NCBI GenBank assembly: GCA_016758965.1
Contig: JAEPRB010000437.1
Coordinates: 2,501-22,165, forward strand
Source of the DNA: Circinella minor
Taxonomy: Eukaryota; Mucoromycota; Mucoromycetes; Mucorales; Lichtheimiaceae
Length of the DNA stretch: 19,665 nucleotides
Direction: 5' to 3'
Shown here: one piece after another, positions 1-11,265 of the stretch
How the letters are laid out: every line of letters starts with the position of its first letter
Numbering within the stretch: position 1 is the stretch's first letter
Made by a program: the position numbers and the translations under genes
Notes under the pieces: generated by a model
Databases searched by the model: none
Seen by the model: the letters and a program-made list of their open reading frames with translations, nothing else
Told to the model about the DNA's origin: nothing

Positions 1-108
1 AGGTAATACTTGTTGAGCTTCTTTTTCAAGTTTTTGTTGTTGATCCACAATGTCAACTGCAGTTAAAATGGGGTCATTATTATTATCATTATCATTGTAT
101 TCTGTCAT
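1..108 (-). CDS. N-terminus of a UBR7/Mlo2-like protein (partial)
   Basis: An ATG at 108 on the minus strand opens a frame of 36 codons that runs off the left edge. The protein starts with an Asn/Asp-rich tail (MTEYNDNDNNND), then a segment reading TAVDIVDQQQKLEKEAQQVL. That segment resembles the stretch just before the UBR-box zinc finger in UBR7/Mlo2 E3 ligases (a run of the kind LEEQ-xx-LExEAxxVL). The zinc finger and PHD-type domain that would confirm it lie outside the window. The start is well placed: a (TA)n tract lies directly upstream and the gene is divergent from MCM5. The AAT/GAT-rich codon use fits the AT-rich genome. It could instead be another protein with a short coiled-coil start; 36 residues cannot settle it. 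Confidence 0.45.
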   Translation of the reverse strand, partial: MTEYNDNDNNNDPILTAVDIVDQQQKLEKEAQQVLP

Positions 109-135
109 TATATATATATATATATATATATATAT
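109..135. repeat. (TA)n microsatellite
   Basis: About 13 TA units lie immediately upstream of the minus-strand start codon at 108. They may serve as an AT-rich 5' leader or promoter element for that gene; nothing more can be said. Confidence 0.9.
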
Positions 136-659
136 TTAAAAGTATAATGTAGTTTATGTGTGAACGAAACAAAAAAAATAAAGTTAAGGAGAAGAGAAGA
201 AATTTATTAAAAGTTGCGCGTCTTCTATCTGTTTTGGTAAAATCAAATTGTTGTACGTATGCGCGTGTCTCTTTATTTTAAGAGTCTTGAAAAACTTAAT
301 AAATAAATAATCATCTAATGTAACATTATATTTTTTAAACTTTAAGCACTTTCTCAAGATGATTAGAAAGGGGAAGGGGAGGGAGATCACTTTTTATATA
401 TAATAATGCATGATACTCTATTAGCTTATTAGGAAATTTAGAGGGAAAGGACAGAGGGAAAAAAAAAAATCCAAATCACGAAAAAAAAAAAGCGTGACTT
501 TTGGTACGTGTTTGACGCGAATAAAAAAAACATTTAGGGAAAAAAATAAAAAAAAATATTGTCAGGAACCTGAGTAACCCGCGTTCATTGAAAATTTTCT
601 TCTTTTTCTTTTTCTTTTTCTTTTACTATACAACCCTTCTTAATACATATTAAAGAGTC
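109..659. promoter_or_regulatory. Divergent promoter between UBR7-like gene and MCM5
   Basis: This 551-bp gap separates the two divergent start codons. At 511-522 it carries TTTGACGCGAAT, which contains the ACGCG core of the fungal MluI cell-cycle box and resembles E2F sites. MCM genes are classic MBF/E2F targets, so this is the best candidate S-phase element. Further CG-rich words are GCGCGTC (about 217-223) and GCGCGTGTC (261-269). A pyrimidine-rich run (about 597-624) lies just before the MCM5 ATG, as in many fungal promoters. A 68-codon frame on the minus strand within it has no protein-like features. Confidence 0.55.
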
Positions 660-3395
<2,736 letters not shown>

Positions 3396-4149
3396 AGGAA
3401 AACAAAAAAAATTAGTATTATTATTATTATAATTATTTTCTATTATCTCTTTTATTAAATGTACATATCCCACCCACCTATCTACCTACCCTCCTTTCTT
3501 TCTTTCTTCACTTCACCTAACACACATACACCATAGTTACACACACACACACACACACACACAATCATTTCATTCATTCATTCATTACACACTATTCTAA
3601 AAATATATATACTAATAAAAATCAGTTATTATTACAATTTGTGTCAAGTAATTACATTTTAGTAAATAGTAATCCTAATTTATATCGAACATTGTCCAGA
3701 CATGAAATGATCCTGAGTCAATATGTGTATTATTATTCATTTCATTTGAATGCTGAGTTCTACATATATTTTTTTGCATAAATCATGATTTTACACAATC
3801 ATCTGATAATGTGTTACATAATTTAATACAATAAATTGGTTATTTTTTTTTATGTATGTAAAGACCTAGTTAGTATGTATATTAATATAACATCCAAAAA
3901 AAAAAAAAATATAAAACAGAATTTAGGTGCTTTTTTTTTCTTTTATAATAAGATTAAAGTAGTATATTATGAATGAAAATGGTATGATTTTCAAAATAAT
4001 AAAATGAATCCCCAAGATTCGGATTACAAAACAGTGTATCTTAAAAAAGCATATGTATACACGCCTCATTATGCTTGGTAAAGTGGCTGAATAAAAAAAA
4101 TAGATGAGGATCATTTAAAAATTTGAGGCGCATTTTTTATTTTTTATTT
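3396..4149. other. Convergent intergenic region MCM5 / RBM48
   Basis: This stretch is the 3' flank of both genes. It holds simple repeats (an AC tract and CATT units near 3539-3588), pyrimidine-rich DNA and several A/T homopolymers. No frame looks protein-like; a 63-codon minus-strand frame at 3923-4114 is biased toward F/I/Y as expected for AT-rich noncoding DNA. No RNA gene was recognised. Confidence 0.7.
3539..3588. repeat. (AC)12 followed by (CATT)n microsatellite
   Basis: Twelve AC units at 3539-3562 are followed by four to five CATT/TCAT units to about 3588. They lie in the 3' flank of MCM5. Confidence 0.9.
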
Positions 4150-4758
4150 TTAAATCCTTCTCCGCTTTTTCTTGGCTTCTTCTTTATTATTCTTATTATT
4201 ATGCTGAGCACTAGATAAAGTTGAATTATTATGATGAATCGGGCCGATCAGCGAATGATCTTTTTTCTTTTCTTTTTCTCCTTCTTGTTGTATTACATTA
4301 AATATCTTTTGTTGTTTTTTTCTTCGTGGTTGCCAAGCTGCTAATTTTGATGTATAACGTTCTTGAAGTTTATTTCGAAAATCATCCATCGATTCATATT
4401 CTGGTGCATAAGAAACACGTAAAATATGAGTAAAAAAAGGTTTATCATCCATCATTTGCTTTACTTTACGTGCTTGCATACAATTTGTCAATTCAACCCA
4501 AACAACATCATGAAATTCATCTGAAGAAGCATGTGTATCCAAGAGTCCATGATTTTGTACTGTTAATGCATTAGATTTTTGTTGTTGATGTCCAGGAGCA
4601 AGCATAGCCCATGATTGACATTGTGTAATGAGATTATCAATAATACCAAGTGCAGGAACATTTTCAAATATTAAATAACGTGATTCTTGAGCAATTGTAT
4701 ATACTTTGACTGCTCTTGGTTGTTTTGAATCACGATATTCTGGTCTATTCAAAGCCAT
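4150..4758 (-). CDS. RBM48: RBM48 homologue, minor-spliceosome RNA-binding protein
   Basis: RBM48 works with ARMC7 in the minor (U12-type) spliceosome in the nucleus. The frame is intronless and encodes 202 aa. The first true ATG is at 4758; five codons lie in frame upstream but begin with TTG, so 4758 is the start. The N-terminus RPEYRDSKQPRAVKVYTIAQ and the following ESRYLIFENVPALG match the family signature. The RRM spans about residues 26-118, with RNP2-like YLIFENV (28-34) and RNP1-like DVVWVELTN. After it come the conserved RVSYAPEYESMDDFRNKLQER and then a basic tail ending KKKRRRI, a likely nuclear signal. A Gln-rich insert (GHQQQK, near residue 55) is not typical. The gene is convergent with MCM5 and divergent from the SYLF-SH3 gene. 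The family call is firm from motifs; function is by homology. Confidence 0.9.
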   Translation of the reverse strand: MALNRPEYRDSKQPRAVKVYTIAQESRYLIFENVPALGIIDNLITQCQSWAMLAPGHQQQKSNALTVQNHGLLDTHASSDEFHDVVWVELTNCMQARKVKQMMDDKPFFTHILRVSYAPEYESMDDFRNKLQERYTSKLAAWQPRRKKQQKIFNVIQQEGEKEKKKDHSLIGPIHHNNSTLSSAQHNNKNNKEEAKKKRRRI

Positions 4759-5041
4759 TCTTTGTTTAACCAAATATAGTTCAAAGCAAAAAAAAAAAAA
4801 AAAAAAAAGTCTTGGCGAGTTTTCTTTTCTAGAAACAATTGAGGAGTTTTTGTTATGGTAAAGCTTCTACTTTATGTTTTAGCGGACCCAAAATAATGAT
4901 CCCCGTGAAAAAAAGAATAATAAAAGTCGTCGATTCATATTTTCATGCATATTAAACCCTCTCTTTTTCTTCTTCTAATTAACAACTGTATAACATAAAG
5001 TGACAAAACTACATATATATATATATATATATATTAATATA
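4759..5041. promoter_or_regulatory. Short divergent promoter RBM48 / SYLF-SH3 gene
   Basis: Only 283 bp separate the two start codons, so the genes probably share a regulatory region. It contains a long A-run next to the RBM48 start (about 4788-4808), a pyrimidine-rich block (about 4960-4977) and a (TA)n tract at 5013-5034 a few bases upstream of the ATG at 5042. No specific factor site was recognised. Confidence 0.5.
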
Positions 5042-6159
5042 ATGGTAACAAGATCAGCTCAAGAATTAACAGGTAATAAAAGGGTTTTATGCATTTTATA
5101 TTTTTAAAAGAAAAAAAAAAACTCAATGCATAAATAATAATAATATTAATAATAGACGACATTTCTCGAGCTGTACAGATTCTTACACAGTTTACAGGTT
5201 AGTTTTTAATGTTTTTTTTTTATCAAGAATGAAATATATTGTATTATTCCAAAGTTTTTATTAAATGACCTTATCTCAATTCTTATGGGGGGGGGGCTGC
5301 GTGGACATTTTATATTGTACGCGTGTTATAAATATATATAATGGGTGTGGTATTATATAGATCCTAGTAAACGTGATGTCAGATTTCTCATTCCTCAAAG
5401 TGTATTAGCCAATGCTCATGGACTTATGTTTATTCGACTTTATCGAGGTGGTTTTATGGTTTCTGCCAAGAAAGGAACTGGTGTCATTATTGCAAGGTAA
5501 AAAAAAAAAATATGAATAGTAATCAATTTTCTTTTTTATTATTATTATTATTAACTTGGCATGTGTTTATATTTAGATTACCGGATGGTAGTAAGTAAAA
5601 GATCATTTTAAATAATAGTAGTAATAGTAGTAGATGATAGTTATATTAATCATGTATAAAACAGGTTGGTCAGCACCTTCTGGAATTTCTATGGGAGCAT
5701 TGGTACAGTATATTCAACAGCCCATTATTATTATTATTATTATTATTTATAAAAAAAAAAAACTAAAATTAAAATATATTAAATGGATTAGGGTTTTGGT
5801 CATCAAGCAGGTGTTGAAATGATTGATTCTATTATTGTAATGAATTATCGTGGTGCTGTCAAAGCATTTTTTGATGGTGGAGGACAACTTCAATTAGGTG
5901 CAAGTATGTCAGTGAGTGCAGGTCCATTAGGAAGAGCGGCTGATATATCAGCATCAACAGCAAATGGTCAACATATTTCTGCAACATATGCTTATAGGTA
6001 AAAAAATAATAATACAATAAGTGATTTGGGGGGGGGAATGAAAATATATTTTATATCAAAAAGAATTACATGGATAACTTATTATTTGTATAATTTATAT
6101 AGCTCGTCGAAAGGGTTATTTATTGGTGAGTTGATTTTTGTTTCTTGAAGATGAGGGTG

Positions 6160-6193
<34 letters not shown>

Positions 6194-7204
6194 TAGTAGT
6201 AGTAGTAATATGGTTTTATATTTTTTAAAAAAAAATTAACTAATTCAAATTATATTATAGGTTACTCTTTTGAAGGTTCCAAAATATCTGAACGAGTCAA
6301 CACAAATGCTGCATTTTATGGTAGAAGTATTCATGCAAAAGAAATCTTGACAGGTACAGTGGCTCCACCTCCTCAAGCTCAACGACTCTATCAAATGTTA
6401 GAATCTCTTGGCGCAGGTCCTAGACCTGGTTTACCTTTTGCACCAAAGAAAGGTCGTGCATCGATGCCACCTGTACCATCATCACAGCAACAACAACAAC
6501 AATCTCCATCTTTTAATCAACAATCTCCTCAACGTCATTCTTCTTCTTTTTATCAATCACCACCACCTACATCACCTTATCACAATTCTTCACCTCAACA
6601 ACCACAACAACATTATAATAATATACCTGGAGGTACTGGAGTAGATTCAAATACAACATGGCAACAACATAGTAGTTTTCAAAAACCACCTGAAAATAAT
6701 AATAGTTTTGGATTTGATGAACCACCACCCCCTTATGCACCTTCTTCAAAAGATCAAGATACCTTTGGAAATATGGCTAATACAAATGATGTGAAACATC
6801 CAAATTCTTCTGAAGTTGTATCACCTAATGAATCCAATATAGGTGTACAACAACACCAACAACAACAATCATCTGTATCACCATCAACACAAGCACCCCT
6901 TGTGGATACAAGTACTAGTAATAATAATGCTGCACCTGGATATACTGCATCCTCTGGATTTGAACAATTTTATGGAAATGATATGAAAAAGGATTCTAAT
7001 CCTTTTGAACAACAACAACCAGAAAACACAGTTGTCATTGCAAAATATGATTTTCCAGGAGAACAGCCTGATGATTTAACATTTTCTGCTGGTGATGTAA
7101 TTATTGTAACTCAAAGAAAAGGAGATCGTCAAGCTTGGTGGGAAGGTGAAATTGGATCTCGAAAAGGAATGTTTCCTGCCAATTATACTGAAGATATGTC
7201 ATAA
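5042..7204 (+). CDS. Ysc84/Lsb3/SH3YL1-type SYLF and SH3 domain protein
   Basis: Members of this family bind phosphoinositides and actin through the SYLF domain and endocytic partners through SH3; in yeast Ysc84/Lsb3 act at cortical actin patches. Eight exons join in frame: 5042-5072, 5156-5197, 5361-5496, 5577-5590, 5665-5702, 5792-5997, 6103-6125, 6261-7204, giving 477 aa. The SYLF domain covers about residues 1-210. Family words include HGLMFIRLYRGGFMVSA, GTGVIIARLPDGSWSAPSGI, SVSAGPLGR and SSKGLFIGYSFEGSKISER. Residues about 210-417 form a Gln/Pro/Ser/Asn-rich linker with polyproline stretches (EPPPPYAPSS). The SH3 domain is at about 419-474, with AKYDF, the paired Trp (AWWEGE) and the FPANY end. 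Exon 4 is only 14 nt and exons 1, 2, 5 and 7 are 31, 42, 38 and 23 nt; they are required to rebuild the SYLF core, so the gene looks intact. Confidence 0.93.
6162..6207 (+). repeat. (GA)n-(TAG)n microsatellite in intron 7
   Basis: About 14 GA units (6162-6190) are followed by about five TAG units. They lie inside the 135-nt last intron of the SYLF-SH3 gene, between the donor at 6126 and the acceptor ending at 6260, and probably explain its extra length. Confidence 0.9.
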
Positions 7205-8380
7205 ATTGGGTATGGACGGAGGTAGACAACAACAGCATTTTTTTTTTTAAAAAATAATACATCAGAAATTCACTTTATTGTATGTTTACAAAAAAAAAAA
7301 AATCATTTATATTATTATTATTATTACTATTATTATTAAACACAAATATAATGAATTTGAAATTTTTTTATACCTTTTTTTTTATATCATTCTTCCCTAT
7401 AATGAATAAAAATTTAAACTCCAAATATTCAAATGATAAATCAAGTGTAGCATGTATATATATTTTGATAAGTTTGTCAAAAAAGAGAGTCATGATGAAA
7501 TTTTTATTCTCTATTGTTTTTTTTTTTTTCGTATCACCAATTGTTCAGGTGGTTGTTTGGGAGAGAGAGAATGAAAAATTTAAAAATTGGGGGGTGGGAG
7601 ATGAGCGAAAAAAAAAAAAGTGTGTTTTGCACACGTGACCTGCCACTTACTCAATTCAATTACTCACATAACACCTTATATATATATATATATATACTGC
7701 TTTTGACGCATAATTAGTTCTGCTTGGCGCGAATAATCAATGGCTGAAAAATAAAATGATTAACAATTAATATCAATGCATCCACCACACGCAAGAACCT
7801 TCAACATGCGCTTTCCAGTAACGTCGCAATAACATTTTGTTACGTCCCAGTATCACCTCACACATGGGGATCATCTATCCGCCAGAAAGCTGTGACAGTA
7901 TATAGTCCCTTGATAATGAAGATACGTGTTTATGAACAAAATAAATAATATGCTATATCCTTTGTATGAATGGAGAATACATTGACTTATCAATAAATCC
8001 AAACTGATTGACTTTAAAAAAATTACTTGTAAAATTTTCTTTTACTTTCTTCCTTATTACGTATTATTTATATTTTTAAAAATGAGCAAGGAGTAATCGT
8101 TTGTCCGTACTCAAATGGTGTTTTGTTCTAATTGTTCATTGAATTCGCATTGTTGTTTACGTTTTTAAAGCAAATGTAGCAATATTTTTTTTTGATTGGA
8201 ATTTTCAACTGTAACAATTTAGTGTCTGTACAATATGGCTTAACTTTAATTATTAGATATATCTTGTTATGCGGGCTGGTAATCAGGATAATTTAACAAC
8301 CCCCCCGCTGCGGATGGTCTTATATTGCTTCCGTTGAAATCCTTTGTTTCGATACATTTCTTAATGAGAACAACAAAAAA
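7205..8380. other. Intergenic spacer downstream of the SYLF-SH3 gene
   Basis: No convincing protein-coding frame was found. Frames near 7282-7717 are dominated by F/L/K/Y from A/T runs. The stretch contains a (TA)n tract at 7677-7696, the E2F-like pair at 7701-7733, and at about 7770-7930 a patch with more C and G than its surroundings that has no long frame. A C-run near 8302 interrupts otherwise AT-rich DNA. No tRNA, 5S or snRNA was recognised by eye. Confidence 0.6.
7677..7733 (+). promoter_or_regulatory. TATA-like tract followed by two E2F/MCB-like words
   Basis: A (TA)n tract at 7677-7696 is followed by TTTTGACGCA (7701-7710) and TTGGCGCGAA (7724-7733). The second word fits the E2F consensus TTSSCGCGAA well and shares GCGAATAA with the MCM5 promoter word at 511-524. 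No gene start follows: the next ATG (7740) opens a frame of four codons. The binding role is inferred from motif shape only. Confidence 0.35.
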
Positions 8381-8384
8381 AGTT

Positions 8385-8499
8385 GTCTATGGTCAAGTGG
8401 TTATCATAGCACCTCCAAAATCCTTTACATGGTGTGGAGAAGACGTTTCTGTTTGGCAGTGAAAAACTAAAGTAAGACCACTTGACCCAAGGTAGATAG
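8385..8499. mobile_element. Possible small inverted-repeat element
   Basis: GGTCAAGTGGT at 8391-8401 recurs as its exact complement at 8477-8487, with looser similarity just outside (TCTAT / TCTACC on the facing strand). The arms bound about 115 bp with no open frame. The left arm also fits an RNA polymerase III A-box (TGGTCAAGTGG), but I see no B-box. No target duplication is clear, so the call as a MITE or SINE remnant is weak. Confidence 0.25.
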
Positions 8500-8729
8500 T
8501 AGAAAAAAAATTAATCTATATTACGTTTTTTAATGTAGTAAAAACTTTAACAAAAAGAATTGGGATTTGTTGTGCAAGTTGGCCGACAAGTTGGTGAGCT
8601 ATTCGTTTCTCTTTTTTTTTTTTTTTTTTTGTGTACTATTGAAAGGTCATTCATATCTTTACTTAATCGTTCATTATTCAAGTACGAAGCATCTGTTCAA
8701 GTACACATTGACGTGCTTAAGAGCAAGTA

Positions 8730-8806
8730 CAGCGGTGGTGTTAAAAAAACTGTAACTTTAAAACCTTAATGTCCATGGTTTACAGTTCAAGTGACAACCA
8801 TCGCTG
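8730..8806. mobile_element. TA-flanked 77-bp palindromic element (MITE-like)
   Basis: The element begins CAGCGGTGGT and ends ACCATCGCTG; the arms are complementary apart from one base, and TA dinucleotides flank both ends (8728-8729, 8807-8808). A second complementary pair, AACTGTAA and TTACAGTT, lies further in. TA flanks suggest a Tc1/mariner-type target. It sits just upstream of the decayed gene. Further CTGTAA/TTACAG words continue to 8844, so the boundary could be wider. Confidence 0.35.
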
Positions 8807-8955
8807 TACCACTTTGCTGTAAAAACTGGACTGTAAAGTTACAGCCCCCATTACACATGCTTTAATTATCAGCGTCTTGCTGCTGCACCCTCGGTCAATG
8901 ATTTGTTGGCTGAATTGAATGTTATGGCTAGTTTGGAACCAACACAGGGGCTTCA

Positions 8956-8958
8956 ACT

Positions 8959-8997
<39 letters not shown>

Positions 8998-9006
8998 GCA
9001 GCAGCA
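8956..9006 (+). repeat. CAA/CAG tract encoding polyglutamine
   Basis: A run of CAA codons ending in CAG codons encodes about 16 glutamines within the first readable block of the decayed gene. The reading frame is kept across it. Confidence 0.85.
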
Positions 9007-10185
9007 CAATGAGCATGTAGTTGTTGCGACCCGAAGTAATATTCACAAATTCGAGGGGCTTGATCTGGAGGGACGAGTCCATTATATTGCCTACAAAAAG
9101 GTATAGACTGACATTTGTGACGTAGATGATGATATTATTATATTTAATTACTTATTTTACTGCCGTTTTTTTTTTTTAGCTTTCTCAGGGTGTAATTGAT
9201 GACGAAGAACATCTATGCTTGGAATCTGTTCTCAACGATAGATCTATCAATGACTGCTTGTTGTATCTTGCAGCACAAAGATAATTATATCAAAATATGG
9301 ATACAAATGACATTATGGTTGTCAAGTAAGTTTTTTGTTTCTTTGTCCGGTATGCGTGTTTGAAAGTAGTTTTTTTTTTCTTTTTTAGATTTAAAATCAT
9401 CAATTATTTCTAACTAATCTATTATATTGTTATATTAAATTCACACAGGAATTATAGCTACGTAATCAAAAAAAAAAGATAATTTTCATACTGGGCCCTC
9501 TATGTTGTGGCATATTTAACAGACCTATTTTAACAACATATTTGATTGATAAATTTTTAACCGTTACTACCAGGTGCGAAGTGCTTTTTTTGGGTGTCAA
9601 AGAGAGTGAACCCTCCCCCCTCCCCTTTCCGACACAAACCGCTAACTGATTTGGAGCGAAGCGAGGACGGGTTGCTAGTATACTTTACCTAGGCTTTGCT
9701 TTTCACGGGCCGTAAATTTCGTCAATCTAGTGATGAAAGGCCTGCTCTTGCAAAATTTAAAAAAGGGTGACGTCGATTTTCTTCTTCTAAAGGATCTGTC
9801 AGTAAAGAAACGGAATGACGGAAGGTGTTGAACAAAAATACGACAAGATTATGGAGATCATTTTTATCTAAGATTCAAATGAGAAAAAGAAGAACTCACA
9901 CGTGACCATCAACGACAAACACAACATTACTGTATTTAGTATTGGAACGCATGGAGTACATGTAAGTGTTTAGTGGTGTCGATCTTCTATATACACAACA
10001 ATAGCAACAACGACGGTAACTAACTTTATTCTTTTTATTGTATAAATATACCTTCTTAATAGAATGGATTTATTTGTTATCTGGGCTGATGACAATCCCA
10101 ATAGCATTGGAACGACTTTTTATCGTTGTTTTGCTTCGTTTCTTGATAAATTGTTCAAGAAAACTGGCGTTAAGCTTATTGAGTA

Positions 10186-10361
10186 CAGTTAAACCCCGTT
10201 TTTTGCACAGGTGGGATTTGGCTTGAAAGTAGTGCAAAAACCGGGAGTGTGAAAAAAGTGGGGTCGAAAACATAGTAAAATCAGAGTGGGATTTTTGCTA
10301 AAAGGTGTGCAAAAAGAGGGATTGTGCAAAAAACGGGTGTGCAAAAAACGGGGTTTTACTG
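10186..10361. mobile_element. 176-bp TA-flanked MITE, full-length copy
   Basis: The element starts CAGTTAAACCCCG and ends CGGGGTTTTACTG. The terminal inverted repeats are 24 bp (10186-10209 and 10338-10361) with one mismatch, and TA flanks both sides (10184-10185, 10362-10363), as expected for Tc1/mariner-superfamily targets. The CAGTAAAACC-type end is reminiscent of pogo-like elements. The right half holds a tandem pair of 15-mers GTGCAAAAAACGGGN at 10324-10353, with a degenerate third unit before them. No transposase frame is present, so it is non-autonomous. It interrupts the decayed gene. A shorter inverted relative lies at 11070-11163. Confidence 0.8.
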
Positions 10362-10933
10362 TAAGTATATAATTATTTATTACTTTGTACTATATTGTAT
10401 TGTACAAAACCATTTTTATTACTAACTGACCGGGGGGAGGGGTTAAATCCATCTGCTAGTGGTGAAACAAGTCTCGGCAGCAACAAAGAAAGAAATCACT
10501 CAAATTAAAGCTATTTCCTTCAATACAAACGATTTACCCGCGTACGCCAGAAAGATCGATTTACTGGTGAAATGCAATAGGACAAAAGTATTTGTTGAAT
10601 TATTGTCCAATGAATGGCAAGCGTGCTTCTACCACCACCACCCTCAGTCAGCACAACTGCTTCAACAAGGCAAGAATTTACGAATCAATTCCGCTATTTT
10701 GAATAAGATAAAACAATATGGTGTATTGAAAACAACGTCAATTGATATGATTGTGTGGTAATATGCAACAGGATATTATGGAAGGAAAATTAAGGGCTGG
10801 TTATTGATATAGCTTTTTTTTTTATTAGGTAATTCCGACTACTTGTATATTCTTCAATGACTTCCACAGCATAATGTCTTTTTCGTGGGCGATGCTTGAC
10901 CCGTTCACATATCTACGAGTTATTTGTCCTTAA

Positions 10934-11069
10934 AAGAGATAAAATAATTCTCAAATCTTCAGCGATTCATTTTGAATGTATCTATGTAAAAAATACTGGG
11001 TACCAGTGGAATGGTATCATATTGCTACTACGTAACCTATTAGCAATATGTATCGTTACTAGACAGATA
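10934..11069. other. Spacer between decayed gene and second MITE
   Basis: No coding frame or recognisable element was seen. The base composition resembles the decayed gene rather than the extreme A/T spacers, so it may be further gene remnant. Confidence 0.4.
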
Positions 11070-11163
11070 CAGTAAAACCTCACTTATTGCACACCCTCGG
11101 TTTTTGCACTACTTTCAAGCCAAACCCCACCTGTGCAAAAAAAAAAAAAATAGGGTTTAACTG
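11070..11163. mobile_element. 94-bp deleted MITE copy, inverted relative to the first
   Basis: Starts CAGTAAAACCTC and ends GGGTTTAACTG, flanked by TA at 11068-11069 and 11164-11165. Its reverse complement follows the left part of the 10186-10361 copy closely, through GCACAGGTGGG, TTTGGCTTGAAAGTAGTGCA and AAAACCG, then jumps to the right terminus. It therefore looks like an internal-deletion derivative. An A-run of 14 has grown inside one arm. Confidence 0.8.
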
Positions 11164-11265
11164 TACTATCATGAAGTGATCCAACATCATTCGAGCTTCA
11201 TTACAAAAAAAAAAAAATGCAAGATAGAAAGGTAAACCTGTTGATAATCATTATCATTATTATCA

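Larger units (their letters stand above)
8837..10933 (+). pseudogene. Decayed multi-exon gene of unrecognised family
   Basis: Several protein-like blocks follow one another on the plus strand. 8873-9100 (after a possible CAG acceptor) reads RLAAAPSVNDLLAELNV, then about 16 Gln, then FEGLDLEGRVHYIAYKK. 9180-9325 reads LSQGVIDDEEHLCLESVLND and NDIMVVK, but has TAA at 9282. 9389-9413 continues KFKIINYF. 9815-9961 ends TINDKHNITVFSIGTHGVH before GTAAGT, with TAA at 9869. 10064-10183 reads MDLFVIWADDNPNSIGTTFY through KKTGVKLIE. 10447-10758 contains KKEITQIKAISFNTNDLPAY and NEWQACFY, with TAA at 10759 followed by YATGYYGRKIKGWLLI. 10829-10930 reads VIPTTCIFFNDFHSIMSFSW. Stops, frame mismatches between blocks and a MITE inserted at 10184 argue for a dead gene. 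I cannot name the family; the style recalls large lineage-specific hypothetical families of Mucorales, and RKIDLLV...ELLSNEW is weakly like a PD-(D/E)xK core. Alternatively the first two blocks form a separate short gene (ATG 8924 to stop 9284). Confidence 0.6.

Noticed and set aside
184..390. 68-codon minus-strand frame in the MCM5 promoter
   Set aside because: It lies between two divergent genes, is rich in F/I/L/K, and shows no recognisable motif or splice context.
4759..4773. Five-codon N-terminal extension of the RBM48 frame
   Set aside because: It begins with TTG; the first ATG in frame is at 4758 and leads directly into the conserved family N-terminus.
6408..6749. Overlapping frames within the Gln/Pro linker of the SYLF-SH3 gene
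   Set aside because: They are out-of-frame readings of CAA/CCA repeats (poly-N, H, L or V) and have no independent support.
7282..7717. Plus-strand frames downstream of the SYLF-SH3 gene
   Set aside because: They consist largely of translated A and T runs (poly-K, L and F).
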